A stretch of 24,502 bases of DNA from Syntrophaceae bacterium UBA2251. Lineage in GTDB: Bacteria; Desulfobacterota; Syntrophia; Syntrophales; UBA2251. Position 1 is the stretch's first letter; every line of letters begins with the position of its first letter. Made by a program: the position numbers and the translations under genes. The stretch lies in assembly GCA_002347815.1 (NCBI GenBank), contig DDXV01000053.1, positions 7,057 through 31,558 of the forward strand. The letters are read 5' to 3'. The notes under the pieces were generated by a model that was given only the letters and a program-made list of their open reading frames with translations, did not search any database and was not told the DNA's origin. Shown here one piece after another: positions 1 to 9,540 of the stretch.

Positions 1-402
1 ATCATGACGGAAGGGGAAATCGGCGACACGATGTACATCATCTGGGCCGGAACGGTGGAGGTGGTCAAGACCCTGGTCCTGGCCGGCGTCGAGGAGGAAG
101 AGGGCCTGGAGAAGAACAAGGTGTTCACGCGCCTGGGCGCCGAGCAGCACGCCGTCTTCGGTGAAATCGCCCTTCTGGAGGAGGCGAAACGGACGGCCAC
201 GATCCGGGCGATCACCGACGTGAGCCTCTACGAGATCCGCAAAGACGCCTTCCTGCGACTGGCCGGCGAGGACCCCGCCCTGGGATACCGCATCATGTAT
301 AACCTCGCCCGGATTGTCAGTGCCCGCCTGCGAAAAGCCGACGAGGACACGATCAAACTGACGACGGCTCTGAGCCTGATCCTGAAGGAGACCGCCGGTT
401 AG
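1..402 (+). CDS. Cyclic-nucleotide-binding (CRP/cNMP) domain protein, 5' partial
   Basis: The reading frame is open from base 1, and the first visible residues (IMTEGEIGDTMYIIWAGTVE) sit inside the beta-roll of a cNMP-binding domain, so the N-terminus lies upstream of the window. The phosphate-binding-cassette signature is visible as FGEIALLEEAKRTATIRA. It keeps the FGE and the arginine that contacts the cyclic phosphate, with Lys where Pro is usual. An insertion rich in Glu and Lys (around EEEEGLEKNK) lies between the early strands. The C-terminus is a long helix (ARIVSARLRKADEDTIKL) with no helix-turn-helix, so this looks like a stand-alone sensor or the sensor end of a larger protein, not a CRP-type repressor. 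The stop is 5 nt before the sigma-54 activator start, so the two are probably co-transcribed. Ligand identity (cAMP, c-di-GMP, other) cannot be read here. Domain certain; role unknown. Confidence 0.85.
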   Translation: MMTEGEIGDTMYIIWAGTVEVVKTLVLAGVEEEEGLEKNKVFTRLGAEQHAVFGEIALLEEAKRTATIRAITDVSLYEIRKDAFLRLAGEDPALGYRIMYNLARIVSARLRKADEDTIKLTTALSLILKETAG

Positions 403-407
403 CGGAA

Positions 408-2588
408 ATGACGATGACCCAGCACTCCGAGACCACGGGCGCCCCTTCCGGCTCTTCTTCCCAATCCTTGCTGGACCGGGACAAGCTCCTCCAGAGCATC
501 TTCCGCATCAGCACCCTCCTGACCGCCCCGGTCGAGCTGGACAGGGTCCTGAAGCGCATCCTCGACGAAGTCGTCGACGCCGTCGGTTTCGACCGGGGCA
601 TCATTCGGCTCCTCGATGCCTCGAAACGATTTCTGGAAACGAAGGTAGCGAAAAACTACACGCCGGAGGAAGAGGCGCGCGCCTTCGCCGTTCCCCTGAA
701 TCTCGCTGAACATGACTGCGTCTCCACCAAGGTGGCCAAGACGGGGGCGTATCTGGCCATCGAGGATGCCGCCGTCGATCCGCGGATGACCGAGACGGAC
801 CGGATGCTGACGCGGGTCTTTCACGGGGGGTCGATATTATGCGCCCCCCTCAAGATCGAGCGCAACGTCATCGGCGTCCTGGCCGCCTGGCGCGGAGAGA
901 AGACCCGATTTTTTCCGGAAGAGATCGACCTTTTCCTGAGCTTTGCCAGCCAGGCGAGCATCGTCATCCACAATGCCCGGCTCTTGGCCAACCATGCCGA
1001 AAAAATCCGGGAACTGACCCTTCTTCAGGAAGCCGTTTCGGAGATGAACTTCAGCTATGATCTCGACAACCATATCCTGAATGTTCTTATCTCGAGCGCG
1101 CTCAAAATCGGAAAAGCAGACCGGGTCGTGGTCTACATTCTGGATATCGAGGCGAACCGCTGCATGATCCACGATGGCGAGCATCAGTACATCGAAGACA
1201 AGGAGGAGGGCGATATCCGCCTCAACAACACGATCATTCAGGAGGCCTTGGCGGCCAAAGAGACCCGGATCCGCTCCGTCATCAGCGGGGGAGAGGCCGG
1301 CCCGGTCATGTTCGACGGCTACCCCCACGAGATCGCCATTCCGCTGGACATCCAGGACAAGTTCAAGGGAGCGCTCTACCTGGCCAAACGAACGGAAGGT
1401 TTCAGCTCCGACCAGATCAACGTCTTTGACATCCTGGCACGCAATGCCGCCGTGGCCTATGACAATGCCATCATGCACTCGAAGCTTTCCCTCGAGGCGA
1501 AATCCCTGAAAACGGAGGTCGAGAAGCTGAAGGAGCGGGAGGACCGGCTGCTGGGGTTCCACAATATCCTGGGAACGTCCCAGAAGATGATCGGGATCTT
1601 TCACATCATCCGGGAGGTGGCGGCCCACGACACGAACATCCTGGTGCAGGGGGAAAGCGGGACGGGAAAGGAGCTCATGGCCCGCGCCATTCACCGTCAG
1701 AGCAACAGGCACGCCAAGCCCTTCGTGGATGTGAACTGCGCCGCGATTCCGGGAACACTTCTGGAAAGCGAACTCTTCGGCTACGAGGCGGGCGCCTTTA
1801 CCGACGCCCGGAAGCGGAAGATCGGACTGCTCGAATATGCCAGCGGCGGCACGATCCTCCTCGACGAGATCGGCGACATGAGCATCCATCTCCAGGCGAA
1901 GTTTCTGCGGATGCTCGAAGACGCCCACATCCGGCGCCTCGGGGGCAATGAGAATATCCCCATCGATGTCCGGTTCATTTTTGCCACCAACCGGGACCTG
2001 GGGCGCATGGTGACGGACGGCATCTTCCGTGATGATCTCTACTATCGCATCAGCGTCGTCCCGGTCGTTATCCCGCCCCTAAGGGAACGGGAGGATGACA
2101 TTCTTCTTCTGGCGAAGTATTATCTTGACGAGTTCAACCGGAAGTTCAAGAAAAGGATCAAGGGATTCAGCCTGGAAGCGGAAGGGATCCTGCGGGCGTA
2201 TCAGTGGCCGGGCAATGTCCGGGAGTTGCGGAACATCATCGAGCGGGTCATGATCCTCCAGCAGGAGGGAACCATGATCACCCCCGAACACCTCCCCGGC
2301 GAGATCAAGATGGCCGTGACGAAATCAGAACCGCAGCTCCGGACCGATATCCTGATTCCCCGCATGTCGCCGGAGGGGATCCATTACAACCTCGTTCTGG
2401 ACCGGGTGACCAGCGAGGTGAAACGCAAGCTTTTCCAGGAAGCCCTCAACCTGACGAAAGGGAACATGACCGCCGCCGCCCGCCTGCTGGGAATCTCGCG
2501 CTACAAGTTCATCCGGGAGCAGAAGAAACTCGAACAGGCCTTCGAGGAGCCAGTGGCCCCCGGTTCGGGACAGATCGTGCGGAATTAG
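408..2588 (+). CDS. Sigma-54-dependent transcriptional activator with two GAF domains
   Basis: This is a 726-aa bacterial enhancer-binding protein of the NifA/FhlA type. Two GAF-like sensor modules occupy roughly residues 30-195 and 205-365, followed by a short coiled-coil linker (about 365-385). The AAA+ sigma-54 interaction domain spans about 390-620, with Walker A GESGTGKE near 415 and Walker B LLDEIGD around 484-490 (Asp486, Glu487). A Fis-type helix-turn-helix lies near the C-terminus (GNMTAAARLLGISRYKF, about 685-702). There is no response-regulator receiver domain, so the signal is probably a ligand or redox state sensed by the GAF modules rather than phosphorylation. The sigma-54 contact loop reads GAFTDA (462-467) instead of GAFTGA. 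ATG at 408 is used; an ATG two codons later is also possible. It is 5 nt downstream of a cNMP-domain gene and directly upstream of a candidate sigma-54 promoter, which suggests a local target. Family call is firm; the regulon is inferred. Confidence 0.95.
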   Translation: MTMTQHSETTGAPSGSSSQSLLDRDKLLQSIFRISTLLTAPVELDRVLKRILDEVVDAVGFDRGIIRLLDASKRFLETKVAKNYTPEEEARAFAVPLNLAEHDCVSTKVAKTGAYLAIEDAAVDPRMTETDRMLTRVFHGGSILCAPLKIERNVIGVLAAWRGEKTRFFPEEIDLFLSFASQASIVIHNARLLANHAEKIRELTLLQEAVSEMNFSYDLDNHILNVLISSALKIGKADRVVVYILDIEANRCMIHDGEHQYIEDKEEGDIRLNNTIIQEALAAKETRIRSVISGGEAGPVMFDGYPHEIAIPLDIQDKFKGALYLAKRTEGFSSDQINVFDILARNAAVAYDNAIMHSKLSLEAKSLKTEVEKLKEREDRLLGFHNILGTSQKMIGIFHIIREVAAHDTNILVQGESGTGKELMARAIHRQSNRHAKPFVDVNCAAIPGTLLESELFGYEAGAFTDARKRKIGLLEYASGGTILLDEIGDMSIHLQAKFLRMLEDAHIRRLGGNENIPIDVRFIFATNRDLGRMVTDGIFRDDLYYRISVVPVVIPPLREREDDILLLAKYYLDEFNRKFKKRIKGFSLEAEGILRAYQWPGNVRELRNIIERVMILQQEGTMITPEHLPGEIKMAVTKSEPQLRTDILIPRMSPEGIHYNLVLDRVTSEVKRKLFQEALNLTKGNMTAAARLLGISRYKFIREQKKLEQAFEEPVAPGSGQIVRN

Positions 2589-2664
2589 CACATCGCGTGC
2601 AGATATCGAACGCCCGCGCCAGCGCCGTGAATCGGCGACTTCCCCAAAATCATCGTTCGTTGCC

Positions 2665-2681
2665 TGTGCGAAATACGCACA
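2665..2681. promoter_or_regulatory. Perfect 17-bp dyad, candidate activator (enhancer) site
   Basis: The sequence is TGTGCG, a 5-nt spacer AAATA, then CGCACA, a perfect 6-bp inverted repeat. It lies about 150 bp upstream of the -24/-12 element at 2833-2848, which is a usual distance for sigma-54 enhancer sites. It follows the gene for an enhancer-binding protein. Its outer TGT/ACA recalls NifA sites, but the spacing is N11 rather than N10. There is no T-tract after it, which argues against a terminator. The AT-rich stretch at about 2762-2800 between dyad and promoter could favour DNA bending. Confidence 0.45.
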
Positions 2682-2832
2682 ATCGCGGCAGACCGTCCTT
2701 GGTTTCTCCCGTGGCGTGTCGGACGGCGGAGGGTTGTTCCGGTCAAATCGCAGCGAGGCAAAATTAAATAAATCTACAAATACGTATAGATACATCTTTT
2801 GGCGCCTGGGGAGACGCGTCAGGGGATAGAAC

Positions 2833-2848
2833 TGGCATTGATCTTGTA
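2833..2848 (+). promoter_or_regulatory. Candidate sigma-54 (-24/-12) promoter
   Basis: TGGCATTGATCTTGTA matches the sigma-54 consensus TGGCAC-N5-TTGCW in position and spacing: the GG doublet and the TTG are in register. The deviations are T for C at the end of the -24 box and T for C at -12. The predicted start is near 2859, a few bases before the inverted-repeat element at 2866. The neighbouring sigma-54 activator gene and the upstream dyad support it. No strong sigma-70 promoter is visible at this site. Confidence 0.55.
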
Positions 2849-2865
2849 AGCATAAGAGCTAAAAA

Positions 2866-2945
2866 GAGACCTCGGGTAGGCGGAAAACCTTTAAATTGAA
2901 ATTTATCGGATTAAATTTTGGAAAGGTGCCAATCTAAGAGGTCTC
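2866..2945 (+). other. 80-nt imperfect inverted repeat / structured leader element
   Basis: The perfect 8-nt arms GAGACCTC (2866-2873) and GAGGTCTC (2938-2945) enclose further nested pairs: GGC/GCC (2879-2881 with 2928-2930), ACCTTT/AAAGGT (2887-2892 with 2922-2927) and an AT-rich centre. If transcribed it would fold into one long bulged stem-loop. It begins about 7 nt after the predicted sigma-54 transcription start. I recognise no known riboswitch. It could instead be a small mobile inverted-repeat element or a DNA-level operator. Confidence 0.5.
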
Positions 2946-3185
2946 ACCGCACTCATAGCAGGATTCATGAAGCCGGAGGAAAAAAGAAGCGGTAGGGGAA
3001 GTCATCAATTAGCGTTTCCATCGAAACCCGAGAGGACGACCGAATATGAATTCTTCATTTCGGGCGCCGCGGGTGAGCGCGGTGACAACCCGGAGAAAAA
3101 GAACGCCGAAGAGAATAGAGGGGAGACAGGTGCAACACTTCTGGGCTCCCGGGAGGATGTAGGAAAAGATCTATAAAATGTTTTT

Positions 3186-3329
3186 TATCGGTGGGTGGTT
3201 TCTGTTCCCTCCTTTCCACCCACCGACCCCCCTTAACGGGTCTGAAAGGGATCGGCTGCATGCAACCTTTCAGTTTTAATAAATGGCGGATGGTTTTTGG
3301 TTCCCTCCTTTTCCATCCGCCATTTTTTT
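3186..3329 (+). ncRNA. Candidate small RNA with three stem-loops, two with CCCUCC loops
   Basis: Three consecutive inverted repeats occur. Stem 1 is CGGTGGGTGG/CCACCCACCG (3189-3198 with 3216-3225). Stem 2 is CTGAAAGG/CCTTTCAG (3242-3249 with 3266-3273). Stem 3 is a 13-bp stem (3281-3293 with 3313-3325) running into a T-tract. The loops of stems 1 and 3 share GTTCCCTCCTTT, while their 9-bp stem cores differ at two positions per arm with matching changes in the partner arm. That pattern is what RNA structure under selection produces. The CCCUCC loops resemble the anti-Shine-Dalgarno end of 16S rRNA. The 5' end is uncertain: it may be the sigma-54 start near 2859, giving about 470 nt, or a nearer start after the TATAAAAT at 3172-3179, which has no good -35 box. 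The minus-strand reading (loops AAAGGAGGGAAC) is less likely because the T-tract favours the plus strand. Confidence 0.45.
3281..3329 (+). terminator. Rho-independent terminator (third stem-loop of the candidate RNA)
   Basis: The 13-bp perfect stem has left arm AAATGGCGGATGG at 3281-3293 and right arm CCATCCGCCATTT at 3313-3325. The loop is 19 nt, and seven T residues follow (3323-3329, the first three within the stem). It terminates plus-strand transcription just before the ychF stop codon, which comes from the other direction. On the minus strand the tail is only a weak ATTTATT, so it may also serve ychF poorly. Confidence 0.8.
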
Positions 3330-3336
3330 GTCCTTT

Positions 3337-4440
3337 TCACACGCTGAATCGAAACAGCGCGATATCCCCGTCCATCATCCGGTAAGATTTCCCTTCCGAA
3401 CGGAGAAGTCCCTTCTCCCGGGCCGGTGCGATTCCCCCCGCGGCGAGAAAGTCATCATAGTGCAGGATCTCCGCCCGGATGAACCCCCGCTCCATATCCG
3501 TATGGATCCTGCCGGCCGCCTGGGGAGCCGGCGTACCGCGGGGGATCGTCCATGCCCGGAGCTCGGGACCGACGGTGGTGTAGAAGGTGATGAGGTTGAG
3601 GAGATCGTACCCGGCCCGGATCAGCTTCGCCAGGCCCGGTTCGGCCAATCCCATGTCATCGAGAAAGCCTCGACGCTCCTCCGGAGGCAGTTCGGCGATT
3701 TCCGCCTCCATATCCCCGCAGATCGCCACGACGCGCGACCCCTCCTGGGCGGCGGCTTGTTCCAACGCCTCGACGGGAGGGAAGGGCGCCTTCAGCATCG
3801 ACTCACTGACGTTGGCCACGTAGAGGACCGGTTTGTCCGTAAGGAGGTGCAGCTCCCGCCGCAAGGCCTCATCCTCCCCGTGCTCTTCCTCGGGGATCAG
3901 ACTGCGGGCCGGCAATCCCCGCCCGAGGGCGTCCCGGAGCCGGGTCAGGAGAAGCGTCGCTTTGCGGGCGTCCTTGTCCCCCACCTTCGCCAGACGCTCG
4001 GTCTTCTCCAGGCGCCGCTCGACGGTATCGAGATCGGCAAGGATCAGTTCCGTGTTCACGACCTCCAGGTCGCGAAGGGGATCCACCGCACCGCCGACAT
4101 GGACCACGTCCGGGTTTTGAAAGCATCGAATGATGTGGATCAGGGCGTCCACCTCCCGGATGTGTCCCAGGAATTTGTTGCCCAGGCCTTCCCCGCGGCT
4201 TGCGCCCTTCACAAGGCCGGCGATGTCGACGAATTCCATCGTGGTCGGGGTGACCTTCGGCGGCGAAAGGATTTGGGCGAGCGCCTCCAGGCGCGGATCG
4301 GGAACGACGACAATCCCGATATTGGGATCGATCGTGCAGAAGGGGTAATTCGCAACCTCGGCGCCGGCCGCGGTCAGGGCGTTGAAGATCGTGGATTTTC
4401 CGACGTTGGGCAGGCCGACGATACCGCAGTTGAACCCCAT
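3337..4440 (-). CDS. ychF: YchF/OLA1-family ribosome-associated ATPase
   Basis: This is an Obg-like P-loop NTPase of the TRAFAC class. It has an N-terminal G domain, a coiled-coil insert and a C-terminal TGS domain. From the chosen start (MGFNCGIVGLPNVGKS) the protein is 367 aa, close to the usual 363-370. Walker A is GLPNVGKS (residues 9-16) and the G3 motif is DIAGL. The G4 position reads NVSE rather than NKxD, the YchF signature that gives ATP preference. The C-terminal TGS part has the family's RAWTIPRGTPAPQAAG and IHTDMERGFIRAE. The frame stays open for 15 more codons upstream to an ATG at 4485, but the family begins at MGF. Neither start has a strong Shine-Dalgarno. It has its own sigma-70-like promoter at 4523-4551 and appears monocistronic. 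Known roles are in ribosome binding and stress response. Confidence 0.96.
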   Translation of the reverse strand: MGFNCGIVGLPNVGKSTIFNALTAAGAEVANYPFCTIDPNIGIVVVPDPRLEALAQILSPPKVTPTTMEFVDIAGLVKGASRGEGLGNKFLGHIREVDALIHIIRCFQNPDVVHVGGAVDPLRDLEVVNTELILADLDTVERRLEKTERLAKVGDKDARKATLLLTRLRDALGRGLPARSLIPEEEHGEDEALRRELHLLTDKPVLYVANVSESMLKAPFPPVEALEQAAAQEGSRVVAICGDMEAEIAELPPEERRGFLDDMGLAEPGLAKLIRAGYDLLNLITFYTTVGPELRAWTIPRGTPAPQAAGRIHTDMERGFIRAEILHYDDFLAAGGIAPAREKGLLRSEGKSYRMMDGDIALFRFSV

Positions 4441-4522
4441 GGAGAGTCCCGTCCGGTGGTGGATTGGGCGGCCCGCGGGTTTCATCGGGAGCGAAGCCGG
4501 AGGGCCTTGTTGTCAGGGGCGA

Positions 4523-4551
4523 TGTATAACCGCAAAGGCGGGGGGTGTCAA
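4523..4551 (-). promoter_or_regulatory. Sigma-70-type promoter for ychF
   Basis: Read on the minus strand: TTGACA (4551-4546), a 17-nt spacer, then TATACA (4528-4523). Transcription would start near 4516, leaving a leader of about 75 nt to the ATG at 4440. The region 4441-4746 holds this promoter and the hppA terminator, and I see no gene in it. Confidence 0.75.
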
Positions 4552-4659
4552 GGACAAGAACAACGGGGAAGCGTTCCGGAACCGGAGACGTCCACCGCTT
4601 CAGGGGAGATTGTCCCCGTGGGATCGCGTGCCCGGTTCTTGGAAGGCGTGTCCGTGGAA

Positions 4660-4698
4660 CGGCGAAAAGAAAGGGCGGCCGATTGACGGCCGCCCTTT
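4660..4698 (-). terminator. Rho-independent terminator downstream of hppA
   Basis: An 11-bp perfect stem (AAAGGGCGGCC at 4670-4680, GGCCGCCCTTT at 4688-4698) encloses a 7-nt loop. On the minus strand it is followed by a T-rich tail, CTTTTC. It lies 48 nt after the hppA stop and closes the pth-hppA transcript. Confidence 0.85.
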
Positions 4699-4746
4699 GG
4701 GGTTCAGGTTGATGCCCGCCGTCTCATAAACGACGGCTGGAATCGG

Positions 4747-7178
<2,432 letters not shown>

Positions 7179-7179
<1 letters not shown>

Positions 7180-7769
7180 TAAACCTCCTCATTAAAATTT
7201 TTTATGGCTTTGCCATTATATTTTCCCATGGCCGTCCGGATTCCGGATGAAACGATCTCCCCGATCGCTTCCACCGCCGTTTCCAGCAGCATGGACAACC
7301 GACCCCTTTCCTCGAGCGCGAAGGGTTCCAGAACGTATCGCTCCACGTCTTCCCGGGTCGACGGACGCCCGATGCCCATGCGCACCCGGCAGAAATCGCC
7401 TGTTCCCAGGTGCCGCATGACGGAGATCAACCCCTTGTGCCCGCCGTGCCCGCCGCCGTATTTCAGCCTGATTTCGGCGAAGGGCAGGTCCAGATCGTCA
7501 TGGACGACGATGACGTTTTCCGTCGCGATTCTGAAGTAATCAAAGAGCCCACGGACGGCCTGGCCGCTCAGATTCATGAAGGTCTGGGGTTTGGCCAGCA
7601 GGACGGCGCCGCCGCCCATCGCACCTTTTCCGACGACGCTGTCGAACCGGTGGTCGGTCAGGGGGATGTCATGCGCCTCGGCCAACTGATCGATCACCCG
7701 GAAGCCCATGTTGTGCCGGGTCTTTTCATAGCGGCGCCCCGGATTGCCCAGACCGATGATCAGGTGCAC
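7179..7769 (-). CDS. pth: Peptidyl-tRNA hydrolase
   Basis: It recycles peptidyl-tRNA released from stalled ribosomes by cleaving the ester bond. The 196-aa protein has the family N-terminus HLIIGLGNPGRRYEKTRHNM, including the catalytic His of TRHNMGF (about 20). It also has the FMNLSG Asn (about 68) and the VVHDDLDLP acidic segment (about 93). The GGHGGHxGL loop has Lys where E. coli has Asn114. The start is GTG, preceded by GGGAGGGG at 5-6 nt. The stop TAA overlaps the hppA start (TAATG), so translation of the two is probably coupled. It lies 24 nt after rplY, in the same minus-strand run as prs. Confidence 0.97.
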
Positions 7770-7793
7770 GGTCCCCTCCCTGACGGGGAATGG

Positions 7794-8444
7794 CTATTCC
7801 TCCTTGGCCTTCTTTTCGCCGCCGATCCGCTCGGGTTCCTTCGCGGCCTCTTCCTCCTCCTCGGGCACGACGACTTTGGCTTCCTTCTTGGCGCTTACCG
7901 CGACCACGGCGACGTCCGCGTGGTCCAGGACGGTGACGCCCTCCGGAATGGCCAGGTCGGCGATCTTGAGCGCATCGCCGATCTCGACGTTCCTGATGTC
8001 CACGGTAATCGCATCCGGAAGCAGCGCGGGCAGGCAGGAAACCTTGATTTCCCTTTTCAGGTGCTGCAGGTCGCCCCCGTTTTCCACGCCGACGGGGATG
8101 CCCGAGAAATGCAGCGGTACGTCGAACGTGAAGGCATGGTCCATGCTGATCTCGTAGAAGTCCACGTGCCGCAGCCTTCCCGTGGTGGGGTTGGTCTGCA
8201 TCTCCTTGATCATGACGAGCTTCTCACGGCTCTGTCCGGCCTCGTCGAACGACAATCGGATAAAGACATTCTCGTCGCCGCCGCGCAGAAGTTTCGTCAA
8301 TTCGGCGGTCTTGACCGCCAGCATCAGGGCCTGAGTCTTTTGCCCATAGAATATGGCCGGGATCGATCCCGCGCTTCGCAGCCGCCGCGCGGGTCCTTTG
8401 CCGGCTTCCTGACGGATCTGGACTTTCAGTTCCGCTGTCTCCAT
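7794..8444 (-). CDS. rplY: Ribosomal protein L25 / general stress protein Ctc
   Basis: This is the long (216-aa) CTC form of L25, a 5S rRNA-binding 50S protein. The N-terminal L25 domain (about 1-95) has the family features ELKVQIRQEAGKGPARRLR and GSIPAIFYG. The second TL5/CTC beta domain (about 100-190) follows, with VDFYEISMDHAFTFDVPLHF and GDLQHLKREIKVSCLPALLP. An acidic/Lys-rich tail (EEEEEAAKEPERIGGEKKAK) ends the protein. AGGAGG lies 8 nt before the ATG and overlaps the prs stop (TTTAGGAGG), so rplY is likely coupled to prs. Confidence 0.97.
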   Translation of the reverse strand: METAELKVQIRQEAGKGPARRLRSAGSIPAIFYGQKTQALMLAVKTAELTKLLRGGDENVFIRLSFDEAGQSREKLVMIKEMQTNPTTGRLRHVDFYEISMDHAFTFDVPLHFSGIPVGVENGGDLQHLKREIKVSCLPALLPDAITVDIRNVEIGDALKIADLAIPEGVTVLDHADVAVVAVSAKKEAKVVVPEEEEEAAKEPERIGGEKKAKEE

Positions 8445-8456
8445 AAAGACTGCCTC

Positions 8457-9398
8457 CTAAATGAAAAGTGAACTCACCGAATCGTTATAGTAAATCCTGC
8501 GGACGGCCTCGCTCAAAAGAACGGCGACCGAGAGGACCTTGATGCGCTGGCATGCCAGGGCGCGTTCGTGCAGCGGGATCGTGTCCGTGACGATGACTTC
8601 CTTGAGTTCGGACGATTCCAGGCGGTCGATGGCCGGTCCGGAGAGCACCGGGTGCGTGCAGCAGACGGACACCTCCAGGGCGCCCTGTTCCATCAGGGCC
8701 TTGGCTGCCCGGACGACGGTTCCCGCGGTGTCGATCATGTCGTCCAGGATGATGACCTTCTTGCCTTCCACCTGTCCGACGATGTTCATGACCTGCGCAT
8801 CGTTGGGGCCTTCCCGCCGCTTGTCGATGATGGCCAGGCTCGCGCCCAGCCGGGAACCGAAGGCGCGCGCCCGCTCCACGCCGCCCGTGTCCGGGGACAC
8901 GATCACGACGTTGTCGTTATAGTTGCGTTTCATGTAATCGAGGAGGACGGGTGTGGCGAAAAGGTTGTCCACGGGGATGTTGAAGAATCCCTGAATCTGG
9001 CCGGCGTGGAGGTCCATGGAGAGGATCCGGTTCGCGCCCGCCGTCGTCAGGAGGTCGGCCACGAGCTTTGCGGAGATCGGCGCCCGCGGCGCCACCTTGC
9101 GGTCCTGTCGCGCATACCCGTAATAGGGGATGACGGCCGTGATCCGGTCGGCGGAGGCCCGTTTCATGGCGTCGATCATGATGAGCAACTCCATGAGGGT
9201 GACGTTGACCGGGGAACAGGTCGACTGGATGATGAAGACATCCATGCCCCGGACGTTTTCGTCGATCTCGACGCGGGTTTCCCCGTCGCTGAAGGTGGTC
9301 ACATGGGCCTTGCCCAGGGAAACGCCGAGCTTCTGGCAGATCCTTTCCGCCAGGGGCCGGTTCGCATTGCCGGAGAACAGTCTGATTCGTTCAAGCAT
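8457..9398 (-). CDS. prs: Ribose-phosphate pyrophosphokinase (PRPP synthetase)
   Basis: It makes PRPP from ribose 5-phosphate and ATP for nucleotide, His and Trp synthesis. The 313-aa protein has the usual length. Visible motifs are FSDGETRVEIDENVRG (N-terminal regulatory and ATP region), YYGYARQDRK, the metal-binding SMDLHAGQIQGFF, VVIVSPDTGGVERARAFG, the flexible loop KRREGPNDAQ, and the PRPP loop VIILDDMIDTAGT (about 215-230). GAGG lies 6 nt before the ATG. It follows ispE and tRNA-Gln and precedes rplY and pth, the common order in this group of bacteria. Confidence 0.98.
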   Translation of the reverse strand: MLERIRLFSGNANRPLAERICQKLGVSLGKAHVTTFSDGETRVEIDENVRGMDVFIIQSTCSPVNVTLMELLIMIDAMKRASADRITAVIPYYGYARQDRKVAPRAPISAKLVADLLTTAGANRILSMDLHAGQIQGFFNIPVDNLFATPVLLDYMKRNYNDNVVIVSPDTGGVERARAFGSRLGASLAIIDKRREGPNDAQVMNIVGQVEGKKVIILDDMIDTAGTVVRAAKALMEQGALEVSVCCTHPVLSGPAIDRLESSELKEVIVTDTIPLHERALACQRIKVLSVAVLLSEAVRRIYYNDSVSSLFI

Positions 9399-9426
9399 TC
9401 ATCGCCTCGATCGTGTGCGGATAGTC

Positions 9427-9501
9427 TGGCTGGGGCGGGAGGATTCGAACCTCCGAATGCAGGCTCCAAAGGCCTGTGTCTTACCGCTTGACGACACCCC
9501 A
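9427..9501 (-). tRNA. tRNA-Gln (anticodon UUG)
   Basis: Read on the minus strand from 9501: acceptor stem TGGGGTG pairs with CGCCCCA (one T-G pair). The anticodon stem CAGGC/GCCTG holds the loop CTTTGGA with anticodon TTG. The T arm is GGAGG-TTCGAAT-CCTCC, the discriminator is G, and CCA is encoded (9429-9427). It lies between ispE and prs and probably is processed from their common transcript. Confidence 0.97.
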
Positions 9502-9540
9502 ACGCCGATGAACCAGTAAAGGGGATGGAAGAGGTCGTCT

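Noticed and set aside
2967..3176. 69-codon open frame between the sigma-54 promoter and the terminator
   Set aside because: Its AGGA is only 3 nt from the ATG, the composition is charged and low in hydrophobics, and no family resemblance is visible. A structured RNA explains the region better. Not excluded as a small protein.
3172..3179. TATAAAAT as a sigma-70 -10 box for the hairpin RNA
   Set aside because: No acceptable -35 box lies 16-18 nt upstream (GC-rich CCCGGGAGG), so it is kept only as an alternative start.
3283..4686. 467-codon frame opposite ychF
   Set aside because: It starts inside the terminator hairpin, is antisense to ychF and is Arg/Gly-rich without motifs.
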